Positions 1 through 7,935 of a stretch of DNA of 64,000 nt are shown in pieces. Position numbers and translations under genes: made by a program. The notes beneath the pieces are model-generated. The model was not told the origin of the DNA, did no database searches, and saw only the letters and a list, made by a program, of their open reading frames with translations. The stretch's first letter is position 1, and the number at the start of each line of letters is the position of its first letter. The DNA comes from Gilvimarinus xylanilyticus (GTDB lineage Bacteria; Pseudomonadota; Gammaproteobacteria; Pseudomonadales; Cellvibrionaceae). Location of the stretch: the NCBI RefSeq assembly GCF_024195295.1, contig NZ_JAMFTH010000008.1:1-64000 (forward strand), written 5' to 3'.

Positions 1-77
1 TCAGCGTTCAGCGTTCAGCGTTCAGCGTTCAGCGTTCAGCGTTCAGCGTTCAGCGTTCAGCGTTCAGCGTTCAGCGT
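1..77. repeat. Heptanucleotide tandem array, 11 copies of TCAGCGT
   Basis: Eleven exact head-to-tail copies of the 7-mer TCAGCGT run from the window edge to position 77, followed by CTGACGTCAG and then the stop codon of the minus-strand channel gene. The true array may extend left of the window. The same heptamer recurs at 6232-6257. It is non-coding and sits immediately downstream of a gene; slipped-strand expansion is the likely origin. Confidence 0.95.
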
Positions 78-83
78 CTGACG

Positions 84-956
84 TCAGTCCTCCGACCTTC
101 TTGTTCCCAACTCAATACTACTAGACCGCAAATGCAAATCCCGCTGCGGGAAGGGTATTTCCACCCCGGCTTCGCGCAGGGCGTCGTCTATGGACCACAA
201 GTAGTCTGAGGTAACCTGGCTGGGGCGTTTTACCGCATCCGGGGCGACCCATACGCCCAAGGTGAAATTGAGGCTGCTGTCGCCAAAACCGGTCATCCAT
301 ACCAGGGGTTTGTGTTTGTCATCATCGAGGGTGTAGCTGATTTTCTTGGCTGCCGCGAGTACCGCGTCTTTCACTTTTTGTTTATCGGAGCCATAGGCCA
401 CCCCGAACGGGATGCGAAACCGGCGGACGTTTTCTTCCAGGGTCCAGTTAATCACCCGGCCGCTAATAAACTCGGAACTGGGCACCAGAATATCAATATT
501 GTCGTTAGTGCGAATTAACGTGGAGCGCAGGCGAATGGCTTTTACCTCGCCCATTAAGCCCGAGTCCAGCTCCAGAAAATCGCCCACTTTTATCGACTTT
601 TCCAGCAGAATAATAATGCCCGAGACAAAGTTGTTAACAATGGACTGAAGCCCCAGACCAATACCAATACCCAGAGCGCCGCCCACAATCACCAGTTTGT
701 CGAGCTGGAACCCCAACACCGACAGCGCGCCCACAAAGCCCAGCACAATCAAAAAGTAATAGACAATTTTATTGATCGTGTAAATTTGATGGCTGACGGT
801 GGGGTGGCGGTAAAGCGCCAGCCGGGTAATGGCGCGGCTGACGAGCTTGGCAATGACAAATGTCGCGACAATAATAACCAGCGACGCGCACAAGGCGCCG
901 CTGGTGAGAGTGTACTCGCCAACCTTAAGAAGGGTGATGTTTAGCCACTGAGTCAT
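84..956 (-). CDS. MscS-family small-conductance mechanosensitive channel
   Basis: A 290-residue inner-membrane protein of the MscS family, which opens under membrane tension to release solutes on osmotic downshock. Hydrophobic segments lie near residues 20-45, 60-85 and 88-112. The third carries the glycine/alanine-rich pore-helix pattern of MscS (GGALGIGIGLGLQSIVNNFVSG, residues about 92-113), followed by the soluble beta domain (VGDFLELDSGLMGEVKAIRLRSTLIRT split around residues 125-150). Length is close to E. coli MscS (286). The stop lies 7 bp from the heptamer array. The ATG start overlaps the stop of rhdA by one base, so the two are probably co-transcribed. Which paralogue (MscS, YnaI-like) cannot be told. 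Confidence 0.9.
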   Translation of the reverse strand: MTQWLNITLLKVGEYTLTSGALCASLVIIVATFVIAKLVSRAITRLALYRHPTVSHQIYTINKIVYYFLIVLGFVGALSVLGFQLDKLVIVGGALGIGIGLGLQSIVNNFVSGIIILLEKSIKVGDFLELDSGLMGEVKAIRLRSTLIRTNDNIDILVPSSEFISGRVINWTLEENVRRFRIPFGVAYGSDKQKVKDAVLAAAKKISYTLDDDKHKPLVWMTGFGDSSLNFTLGVWVAPDAVKRPSQVTSDYLWSIDDALREAGVEIPFPQRDLHLRSSSIELGTRRSED

Positions 957-1762
957 TAAACTTCAACCGGAGTATCTGGGTGGTTACCCCACTCGGCCCA
1001 GGAGCCGTGGTACCCCTTAATATCAAACCCTAAAGACTTACCCACCAAATAGGTAAAGCCCGAGCGATGGTGGCTCTGGCAATGAGTGACGATAGGCTTG
1101 TCGCCGGTGATGCCTCTGGCCGCCAAATACTCGCGGGCGTCTTCGCGAATTCGCAAACCGCGCGCGCGGTCCATCAGCTCAGTCCATTCCACGTTAATAG
1201 CGCCGGGAATATGGCCCGCCTTCTGCGCGACCACTTTCTCGCCGCGATACTCCAGGGGGCCACGGGCGTCCCAAATTTGCAGGTTGTCCGCTTCCAGTCC
1301 CGCCAGAATATCGGGTATTTCCACCAGCTGCTCGGGGTCAATTTCTACCTCTACCTCGCCCGTGTTGGGGTCTTCCACCTCTTTGGTGACCGGGTAATCT
1401 TCGCCCAGCCAGGCGTGCAGGCCGCCGTTTAAGTAGCTGTAGTTTTTGTGGCCGATGGCATCCAAGGTCCAGATAAACCGGCCCGCCCAGCCGCCACCCT
1501 CGTCATCGTAAACTACTACATGAGTGTCGGGTGTGAGGCCCAGGTAAGTAAACAAGCGGTTCAGTTGCTCGACCGGGGCGATACGGCCCGGGGCCGGTGG
1601 CCGGTTGCACAGCATCATTTGCGGCGGCACATGGGCGGCGCCCGGAATATGGCCACGGCGGTAATTGTCTTCGCTGGATAAATCCACAATCAACGGCGCC
1701 TGCGGGCTGTTTAATAAAGGTAACAGCTGTGCGGGCTCAAGGATTAGGGGTAATGGGGACAT
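956..1762 (-). CDS. rhdA: Thiosulfate/3-mercaptopyruvate sulfurtransferase (tandem rhodanese) RhdA
   Basis: Two rhodanese domains (residues about 1-120 and 145-268). The second holds the active-site loop CQSHHRSG (Cys about 228), nearly identical to the CQTHHRSG loop that marks Azotobacter/Pseudomonas RhdA rather than the CGSGVTA-type loop of SseA. It transfers sulfane sulfur from thiosulfate to cyanide or other acceptors through a cysteine persulfide. I chose the ATG at 1762 because AAGGA lies 9 nt upstream. The in-frame TTG at 1771 abuts the same Shine-Dalgarno and would add only three residues. In Pseudomonas rhdA also lies near rsgA and orn, which supports the call. Confidence 0.92.
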   Translation of the reverse strand: MSPLPLILEPAQLLPLLNSPQAPLIVDLSSEDNYRRGHIPGAAHVPPQMMLCNRPPAPGRIAPVEQLNRLFTYLGLTPDTHVVVYDDEGGGWAGRFIWTLDAIGHKNYSYLNGGLHAWLGEDYPVTKEVEDPNTGEVEVEIDPEQLVEIPDILAGLEADNLQIWDARGPLEYRGEKVVAQKAGHIPGAINVEWTELMDRARGLRIREDAREYLAARGITGDKPIVTHCQSHHRSGFTYLVGKSLGFDIKGYHGSWAEWGNHPDTPVEV

Positions 1763-1833
1763 ATAAGGCAATCCTTTTAAACTAAATCTCTTACAACGGT
1801 AATTTCGGCGAATCAGCGGGTTTGGATCATTTG

Positions 1834-2850
1834 CTAGAGCCTGCCCGGGTGAAGATCTGCCAGTATGCGGCGGTAGCCTGCAAGCCTTCCGGGGCTAATA
1901 TCGCCATTTTCCAGCGCCTGTAAAATAGCACAGCCGGGCTCAACGGTATGTGAGCAATCGCGGAATTTGCACGCTCCGATAAACGGCCGAAACTCTTTAA
2001 AACCCGCCAGTACGTCCTCGGGCTCGATGTGCCAGAGGCCAAACTCGCGAATGCCGGGCGAGTCGATAAGCTCGCCGCCCGTGGGAATATGATACAGCTG
2101 AGCGCTGGTGGTGGTGTGGGTGCCGGTTTGCTTTTCGCTTAAATCGCCCACGCGGGAATTCACCTCGGGCAGCAGGGCGTTGACCAGCGACGATTTGCCC
2201 ACCCCGGATTGCCCCACAAACACACTGGTATAGTGTGCCAAATACTCACGCAGCGGCGCCAGGCCCTGTTCCTGCTTGGCCGAGGCGCGAATCACCTGGT
2301 AGCCCAGGCCCTCGTACAGGGTGTGGATCGCCTCCACCTTGGCGCGCTGCTCATCGTCAATTAAATCCACCTTGTTGATCACCAAAGCGGGTTCAATATC
2401 AATGGCCTCGGCCGCCACCAAATAGCGGTCAATCAGGTTAAAGTGAGGCTCGGGGTAGGGCGCCAATACAATCACAATCCGGTCGATATTGGCCGCCACG
2501 GTTTTCATGGCACCGTAAGGGTCGGGGCGCATCAGTGCGGTATTACGCTCGCTACGGGCGACTACCACCCCATAGGGCTTGCCGTCGCGCCAAGTGACCT
2601 TATCGCCGGTCACAAGGCCGCCTAAGTTGCTGCGAAAATGACAGCGCTTGGCGGTGCCGGTGGCGGTGTCCTCCACCATCACCTGGGTGCCGTAGTGAGT
2701 CACAATCAAGCCATCCTGCTCAGGCCCCAAATCGCTCTCGCCCAGCGTCTCGTGCGCCTTTTGGTCGCGCTTGGCGACACGCTCTTCGCGCTCCTTCTGA
2801 ATCTTTTCAATGCGCCACGCCTGGCGGCGGGTCAATTTGCGTTTGCTCAA
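1834..2850 (-). CDS. rsgA: Ribosome small subunit-dependent GTPase RsgA
   Basis: A circularly permuted GTPase that checks late maturation of the 30S subunit. The G motifs appear in permuted order: G4 NKVDL at residues 159-163, G1 GQSGVGKSS at 213-221, G3 DSPG at 263-266. An N-terminal OB-fold spans about 45-110. A C-terminal zinc finger has Cys294, Cys299, His301 and Cys307. Length 338, normal for gammaproteobacteria with the basic N-terminal extension. It diverges from orn, the usual arrangement in this group. Confidence 0.97.
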   Translation of the reverse strand: MSKRKLTRRQAWRIEKIQKEREERVAKRDQKAHETLGESDLGPEQDGLIVTHYGTQVMVEDTATGTAKRCHFRSNLGGLVTGDKVTWRDGKPYGVVVARSERNTALMRPDPYGAMKTVAANIDRIVIVLAPYPEPHFNLIDRYLVAAEAIDIEPALVINKVDLIDDEQRAKVEAIHTLYEGLGYQVIRASAKQEQGLAPLREYLAHYTSVFVGQSGVGKSSLVNALLPEVNSRVGDLSEKQTGTHTTTSAQLYHIPTGGELIDSPGIREFGLWHIEPEDVLAGFKEFRPFIGACKFRDCSHTVEPGCAILQALENGDISPGRLAGYRRILADLHPGRL

Positions 2851-2922
2851 AAGCAGGCCCCGGTCTGCGGTGTTAACATAGGTATCAGAATCTGATACCG
2901 CATTGTAAAGGAAAAACGTCTT

Positions 2923-3480
2923 ATGAGCCCTAGCGTTAACGCCGATAATTTAATCTGGATCGACCTGGAAATGACCGGTCTGGACCCGGACAACGACGTC
3001 ATCATTGAAATCGCCACCATTGTCACCGACGCCCACCTTAACGTGCTCGCCGAGGGCCCGGTAATGGCGATTCACCAGCCGGATTCAATTCTGGACGGGA
3101 TGGACGAGTGGAACACCAATCAACACGGCAAATCCGGCCTGACCCAGCGGGTCAAAGACTCCACCGTCACCTTGGCCCAGGCCGAAGCCGACACCATCGC
3201 CTTTCTGGAGCGGTGGGTACCCGCCGGTAAATCCCCCATCTGCGGTAACTCCATCTGCCAGGACCGCCGCTTCCTCGCCCGCGGCATGCCTAATCTTGAG
3301 CGCTACTTCCACTACCGTAACCTGGACGTCAGCACCCTAAAAGAACTCGCCCGCCGCTGGAAGCCCGAGGCGCTGGAAGGGTTTAAAAAGTCCGGCGCGC
3401 ACTTGGCGTTGGATGATATTAAGGACTCGATTGCGGAGTTGGTGCATTATCGCGAGACGTTTATTGATTTGGGTGAGTAG
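2923..3480 (+). CDS. orn: Oligoribonuclease (3'-5' exoribonuclease, DEDDh)
   Basis: Degrades RNA of 2-5 nucleotides to mononucleotides and clears pGpG from cyclic-di-GMP turnover; essential in many gammaproteobacteria. DEDDh residues are visible: DLEMTG at 14-19 with Asp14 and Glu16, Asp114 in the [10 protein letters not shown] motif, His160 and Asp164/165 in [13 protein letters not shown]. Length 185 is close to E. coli Orn (181). An AAGGA-type Shine-Dalgarno sits upstream of the ATG. Divergent from rsgA with a 72-bp shared promoter region. Confidence 0.98.
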   Translation: MSPSVNADNLIWIDLEMTGLDPDNDVIIEIATIVTDAHLNVLAEGPVMAIHQPDSILDGMDEWNTNQHGKSGLTQRVKDSTVTLAQAEADTIAFLERWVPAGKSPICGNSICQDRRFLARGMPNLERYFHYRNLDVSTLKELARRWKPEALEGFKKSGAHLALDDIKDSIAELVHYRETFIDLGE

Positions 3481-3706
3481 AGAGGTAGAACGGTGTCCGG
3501 GGAATGGGTAACGGCGCCCCTAAATCGGTTGCAGTGAAAACATACTCAGGGGCGAGGTTTTGACGTGAAGGGAATCTTCATGCCGATTGCACATGAACCG
3601 CTGCGTTACTATGTCCCGAAAAAGTAAATCGCAGCTCTGATAGTACGAGTTTATAACGAGTCCGCCACCGGCGGTCAAAACCTTTTAACCAAAAAGGCGA
3701 GTGATA

Positions 3707-4393
3707 ATGCCTAATCCATTTGAAAACCTAGAATGCTTAACCTTAGAAAACCCCAATGCCGGGGAAAGTGATGCCTGTGTAATATGGCTTCACGGATTAG
3801 GGGCCAGTTGTAACGACTTTGCCAACTTGTTGCCCGAGCTTAACCTGACGCCGGGGGCGCGGATTCGGTTTGTGTTCCCCCAAGCGCCGACCATGCCGGT
3901 CAGTGTGAATAACGGTTATCAAATGCCCGCTTGGTACGATCTGTTAAGTCTGGATGTGGATCGTAAGTTTAACGCTGAGCATTTAAAACAGGCGAGTGCG
4001 GCAATTGATGAGATTATTGATGAGCAGGTTGAGGCGGGTATATCCAGTCAGCGTATTTTAATAGCGGGTTTTTCTCAGGGCGGCGCGGTGGCCTATGATG
4101 TCGCTTTGAATAACATTAAACCACTGGCCGGACTGATGGCCTTGTCCACGTATTTTGCCACCAGCGATAGCTGCCGTTTCGCGGCTGAAAACAAAGACAT
4201 CCCTATTTCGGTGCAGCATGGTACGCAAGATAATGTAGTACTGCCCGAGTTGGCTGACCGCGCGGAGGCGGCGCTTGAAGCGCAAGGTTATCGCTTTGAT
4301 GCCCATCGCTACCCAATGGCCCATGAAGTGTGTCGTGAGCAGATTGTGGATATTAGTGCGTTTATCAACCGCTGTTTGCCATTGGTGGATTAA
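3707..4393 (+). CDS. Carboxylesterase / phospholipase family alpha/beta hydrolase
   Basis: A 228-residue cytoplasmic serine hydrolase of the phospholipase/carboxylesterase family (EstB-like). It shows the oxyanion-hole region VIWLHGLGAS near residue 25, the nucleophile elbow GFSQGG near residue 122, a later Asp in HGTQDNVV and a catalytic His in PMAHEVC. No signal peptide. The ATG at 3707 follows AGGCGAG by 5 nt and is preferred over the GTG at 3701. A monocistronic unit with a 226-bp upstream gap. The substrate cannot be inferred. Confidence 0.88.
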   Translation: MPNPFENLECLTLENPNAGESDACVIWLHGLGASCNDFANLLPELNLTPGARIRFVFPQAPTMPVSVNNGYQMPAWYDLLSLDVDRKFNAEHLKQASAAIDEIIDEQVEAGISSQRILIAGFSQGGAVAYDVALNNIKPLAGLMALSTYFATSDSCRFAAENKDIPISVQHGTQDNVVLPELADRAEAALEAQGYRFDAHRYPMAHEVCREQIVDISAFINRCLPLVD

Positions 4394-4409
4394 CCGAGGT
4401 CCGACCCCC

Positions 4410-4622
4410 TTATTGCTTCTTGGCTTCCTGGCGGGTGCGCACATTTTCTAAGATGGCTTTAAGTTCGCTCTCGGCCCATTGCTTGGCTTCAGCTTCGCTG
4501 GCAAACCCATCTTGGACTTTAGAGGTAACGGTTTTTCGGGCGCTGGCGCGGCGGGTAATCTCAGCGCTCCAGCTGCCATTGGATTCGCTCACGCGATAGT
4601 CAAACTTTTTGCCTGTGGCCAT
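4410..4622 (-). CDS. Small conserved protein, DUF3622-like
   Basis: A 70-residue basic protein starting MATGKKFDYRV and ending in lysine/glutamine-rich sequence. The pattern of an aromatic beta-hairpin (WSAEITRR) followed by an alanine/glutamate-rich helix (EAEAKQWAESEL) resembles DUF3622 proteins of marine gammaproteobacteria. That family assignment is from memory and untested. The open frame extends upstream, but the ATG at 4622 has AGAGG at a good distance and begins the conserved part. Function unknown. Convergent with the esterase (16-bp gap). Confidence 0.7.
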   Translation of the reverse strand: MATGKKFDYRVSESNGSWSAEITRRASARKTVTSKVQDGFASEAEAKQWAESELKAILENVRTRQEAKKQ

Positions 4623-4814
4623 AGTGAAAACCTCTGTGAACGCCCGTGGCGTTAGTGAATGAGGGGCGCGGTTTACGCCGGGTGCGCGCATTATGCACGC
4701 ATGGCGCCTAGATACAATGCTTCGGTTGCTTTCACTCGCCCGCTAGGCCAGGCACTGCATCCAAAAGGCCAATTCAGTCGTAACCAATAGGTGTTGAGAG
4801 ATTGTGAGAGGCTT

Positions 4815-5753
4815 ATGCTAAAAGCTTGGTTGTGGGGTATTGGTAGCGCGGTTTTATTGACCGGTTGCGGTGGTCAATCATCTAGTTCCGCGCCAGTCAC
4901 AAGCTCGAGCTCCAGTCTTGCGACAATATCCTCGTCGTCGGTGTCGTCGGTGCCGGTCACCCCGCCAGAGGAGTCCGAGCTGACGGTTAAGCAAATCTCG
5001 TGGGGTGATCGCAGCTCCCAGTTTGGCAATCTGTATTTACCGCAAAAGACCGAGCGCACATCTTTGCCGGTCGTGGTGATGATTCACGGCGGTTGCTGGC
5101 GCGAGCCCTATGGACTGGAGTTACAAGATGCATTATCCCGCGCCCTGGCGGCGCGTGATTTGGCGGTGTGGAATATCGAGTATCGCCGTCTGGGTGGGGG
5201 TGGTGAATGGCCCGCATTGTTTCAGGATGTCGCCAGTGCCACTGATTATTTACCGCAGCTTGCCGTCGATTATCCGTTAGACACCTCCAGGGTGGTGAGT
5301 ATGGGGCACAGCGCCGGTGGGCACTTGGCCCTGTGGCTGGCCAGCCGCGAAAATATCGATGCCATCAGTCCACTTTACCGTTCAAATCCTCAGCTCGTCG
5401 CAGGTGCGATCAGCCTCGCGGGTGTGGCCGATCTGGAAGCCCCGGCCTGTGGCGACAGCGCTCGACGATTAATCGATGCGCAAGCGCTTAGCCCCGGTGC
5501 CTTACAGTACCGGCTGAGCAATACATCGCCCATAAATATGCTGCCGACAGGTGTTCCCACGGTTTTATTTAGCGGGACACGGGATGGCATTGTGGTCTCG
5601 TCTATTTCCGAGGCTTATGTCGATGCCGCCATAAAAGCTGGCGATACCAGTGAGCATTTACCGATAACGGGCGCGGATCACTTTGATCTGATCGATCCGC
5701 TGTTTATGGATGTAACTCTCTTGGCGGATACGGTTGAATCCATGGTCGAGTAG
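4815..5753 (+). CDS. Lipoprotein alpha/beta hydrolase (BD-FAE / esterase-lipase type)
   Basis: A 312-residue predicted lipoprotein: hydrophobic leader followed by the lipobox LTGC, then a serine-rich low-complexity linker (about residues 21-48) of the type seen in exported enzymes of Cellvibrio and Saccharophagus. The catalytic domain has HGGCWREPYG (oxyanion hole), the nucleophile motif GHSAGG, and a late Asp/His pair (TRDGIVV, GADHFDLI). This suggests an acyl or feruloyl-type esterase at the cell surface or in the periplasm. Start: ATG at 4815 behind GAGAGG; the GTG at 4791 in the same frame would put charged residues before the leader. Substrate unknown. Confidence 0.85.
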   Translation: MLKAWLWGIGSAVLLTGCGGQSSSSAPVTSSSSSLATISSSSVSSVPVTPPEESELTVKQISWGDRSSQFGNLYLPQKTERTSLPVVVMIHGGCWREPYGLELQDALSRALAARDLAVWNIEYRRLGGGGEWPALFQDVASATDYLPQLAVDYPLDTSRVVSMGHSAGGHLALWLASRENIDAISPLYRSNPQLVAGAISLAGVADLEAPACGDSARRLIDAQALSPGALQYRLSNTSPINMLPTGVPTVLFSGTRDGIVVSSISEAYVDAAIKAGDTSEHLPITGADHFDLIDPLFMDVTLLADTVESMVE

Positions 5754-5831
5754 TCCCTCATCTGCAGGGCGCGTTTGCTAATCTCACGCCTGCCGTCGAT
5801 AATAGCGGCCCATTTACGCCGAGATAACGCT

Positions 5832-6167
5832 ATGTCTTTCCCGCCCTGTTCTCAATGCAACTCCGAATTTGTCTACCAAGATCAAGCCTTACTGGTTTGC
5901 CCCGAGTGCGGTCACGAATGGTCCGCCAATACCGAAAGTGAGGCTGAAGAAGAAACGTTTGTGCGCGACGCCAACGGCAACAAATTAGTGGAAGGCGATA
6001 GTGCTACCTTGGCAAAAGATCTAAAGGTAAAAGGCACCTCGGAGGTGTTAAAGGTCGGAACCAAAATCACCATTAAGCGTATTGTCGACGGCGATCACAA
6101 TATCGACTGCAAGCTCGCCAAAGGCGGCGATATGATGCTGAAAAGTGAGTTTGTGAAAAAAGCTTAA
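5832..6167 (+). CDS. yjdM: Zinc-ribbon protein YjdM (PhnA family)
   Basis: A 111-residue protein, the same length as E. coli YjdM. An N-terminal zinc ribbon has CSQC and CPEC knuckles (residues about 6-9 and 26-29). The C-terminal beta domain has the characteristic VRDANGNKLVEGDSATLAKD and KVKGTSEVLKVGT blocks. Despite the old name PhnA, it is not a phosphonoacetate hydrolase, and its role is unresolved. The open frame starts 57 bp upstream, but the zinc-ribbon family starts at MSFPPC. A strong terminator follows. Confidence 0.92.
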   Translation: MSFPPCSQCNSEFVYQDQALLVCPECGHEWSANTESEAEEETFVRDANGNKLVEGDSATLAKDLKVKGTSEVLKVGTKITIKRIVDGDHNIDCKLAKGGDMMLKSEFVKKA

Positions 6168-6186
6168 TTTGTTTTTTGGTTGAAAC

Positions 6187-6219
6187 AAAAAACGGGGAGC
6201 AGACTGCTCCCCGTTTTTT
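6187..6219. terminator. Rho-independent terminator after yjdM (bidirectional)
   Basis: Near-perfect hairpin with arms CGGGGAGCAG / CTGCTCCCCG (6193-6213) flanked by an A-run on the left and a T-run on the right. It can act for yjdM on the plus strand and for gnd on the minus strand. Confidence 0.88.
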
Positions 6220-6231
6220 ATGCTCGCTGTG

Positions 6232-6257
6232 CAGCGTTCAGCGTTCAGCGTTCAGCG
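6232..6257. repeat. Second heptamer tandem repeat (CAGCGTT, 3.7 copies)
   Basis: Same 7-bp unit and same orientation as the array at 1-77, here three full copies plus CAGCG. Located between the yjdM terminator and the 3' end of gnd. Non-coding. Confidence 0.93.
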
Positions 6258-6293
6258 AACGTTTCCCGTTCCCCAAACACCGTTTTCCGCAAC

Positions 6294-7748
6294 TTACACG
6301 TCGTAAGTAGTCGACGCCGTATCCCCACCGCGACCGGTCCAGTTGGTGTGGAAGAACTCACCGCGTGGTTTATCTAAGCGCTCGTAGGTGTGGGCGCCGA
6401 AGTAGTCGCGCTGCGCCTGCAGTAAGTTGGCGGGCAAGCGTTCGGTGCGGTAGCCGTCAAAGTAGTTCAGTGCGGCGGTTAGGCAGGGCACCGGAACGCC
6501 GTTGGTGATGGCAGTGGCCGCAACATTGCGCCAGCCTTGCTGCGAATTAACCACAACTTCTTTAAAGTAGTCGTCCAGCAGCAGGTTGTTAAGTTCTGGG
6601 TTTTTATCAAAGGCTTTTTTGATGTCGCCCAAAAATGCCGAGCGGATAATACAGCCGCCGCGCCACATCAGGGCGATGCCGCCGTAGTTCAGGTTCCAGC
6701 CAAACTCTTTTGCCGCTTCGCGCATCAGGGTGTAGCCCTGGGCGTAGGAAACGATTTTGGCGGCCAGTACCGCCTGACGCAGATCTTCAATAAAGGCTTC
6801 TTTGTCGCCGGTGAAGTTTTTGGCCGGGCCGCTCAGCACTTTAGAGGCTTCCACGCGCTCGTCTTTCAGCGCAGAGATGCAGCGTGCGAATACCGATTCG
6901 GCGATCAGCGTGAGGGGCACACCAAAGTCCAGCGCGACTACGCCGGTCCATTTGCCGGTGCCTTTTTGTCCGGCCGTATCCAGGATTTTCTCAACCAGCG
7001 GCTCGCCGTCTTCGTCTTTAAACGCCATGATGTCGCGGCTGATTTCTACCAGGTAGGAATCCAGCTCGGTGTTGTTCCAGGCGGCGAAGACTTCGTGAAT
7101 CTCGTCGGCGCTCATACCCAGCAGTTCTTTCATAATCTGGTAGGCTTCACACAAAAGCTGCATGTCGCCGTACTCGATGCCGTTGTGCACCATTTTTACG
7201 AAGTGGCCAGCGCCGTTTTCGCCTACCCAGTCACAGCAAGGTGAGCCGTCCTCAACTTTTGCCGCAATGCCTTGGAAGATAGGCTTAACGTATTCCCAGG
7301 CTTCGGGGGCTCCGCCGGGCATAATGGATGGGCCGATCAGGGCGCCTTCTTCACCACCGGATACGCCGGCACCGATAAAGTGAAGGCCTTTCTCGCGCAG
7401 ATACTCTACGCGACGGTTAGTGTCGGGGAAGTGGGTGTTGCCACCGTCGATGATGATGTCGCCCTTGTCCAGGTGCGGGATCAGTTGCTCAATAAAAGCA
7501 TCCACCGGGGCACCGGCTTTAACCATCAGCATAATTTTGCGAGGTTTTTCCAGCGAGTTCACCAGCTCTTCAATCGACTCGGCGCCGCGAATGTTTTTAC
7601 CCTTCGCGCGGCCCTCAATAAAGTTAGTGACCTTCTCCACAGAGCGGTTATACGCCGTAACTGTGAAGCCTTTGCTTTCCATGTTGAGGATAAGGTTCTC
7701 ACCCATAACGGCGAGACCGACCAAACCGATATCAGACAGTGTTTTCAT
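6294..7748 (-). CDS. gnd: 6-phosphogluconate dehydrogenase, decarboxylating
   Basis: Oxidises 6-phosphogluconate to ribulose 5-phosphate plus CO2 with NADP, in the oxidative pentose phosphate pathway. The N-terminal dinucleotide-binding fold has GLAVMGENLILN (residues about 9-20). Substrate/catalytic motifs include GVSGGEEGAL, the GAGHFVKMVHNGIEY block with catalytic Lys and Asn, and a C-terminal tail ending in a glycine-rich TGRGGDTAST. Length 484, normal for the dimeric long form. A palindrome resembling a LacI-family operator lies about 53 bp upstream of the start and is shared with the TonB receptor promoter at 35.9 kb, suggesting carbohydrate-responsive control. Confidence 0.97.
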   Translation of the reverse strand: MKTLSDIGLVGLAVMGENLILNMESKGFTVTAYNRSVEKVTNFIEGRAKGKNIRGAESIEELVNSLEKPRKIMLMVKAGAPVDAFIEQLIPHLDKGDIIIDGGNTHFPDTNRRVEYLREKGLHFIGAGVSGGEEGALIGPSIMPGGAPEAWEYVKPIFQGIAAKVEDGSPCCDWVGENGAGHFVKMVHNGIEYGDMQLLCEAYQIMKELLGMSADEIHEVFAAWNNTELDSYLVEISRDIMAFKDEDGEPLVEKILDTAGQKGTGKWTGVVALDFGVPLTLIAESVFARCISALKDERVEASKVLSGPAKNFTGDKEAFIEDLRQAVLAAKIVSYAQGYTLMREAAKEFGWNLNYGGIALMWRGGCIIRSAFLGDIKKAFDKNPELNNLLLDDYFKEVVVNSQQGWRNVAATAITNGVPVPCLTAALNYFDGYRTERLPANLLQAQRDYFGAHTYERLDKPRGEFFHTNWTGRGGDTASTTYDV

Positions 7749-7800
7749 AGCAAACCGTACTTTTTGTCAGTGATTTGAGAGGAAGCTGTTTTGGAGCTTG

Positions 7801-7815
7801 TGTAACCGGTTATCA
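7801..7815. promoter_or_regulatory. LacI-type operator candidate upstream of gnd
   Basis: TGTAACCGGTTATCA has a perfect central palindrome AACCGGTT with the CG centre typical of LacI-family operators. It lies 53-67 bp before the gnd start, a position fit for promoter overlap. The same core is found at 35846-35859 and, with one change, at 35984-35997. Confidence 0.55.
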
Positions 7816-7935
7816 CCGCGTCATTCTTTCTGGGCATTGGCGGTGCCGGTTTCAGCGGGCGGCAATTGTACCTGAAATTGCGCTAATTTGCGCGCTGCGA
7901 GGTGATTTTAATTCTCAATTGGGTCAATAGTGCCG

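Noticed and set aside
1-77. CRISPR repeat or iteron origin
   Set aside because: Exact 7-bp head-to-tail repeats with no spacer and no replication gene nearby; a microsatellite fits better.
6537-7244. 235-codon open frame opposite gnd
   Set aside because: Shadow of gnd; no Shine-Dalgarno and no recognisable protein.
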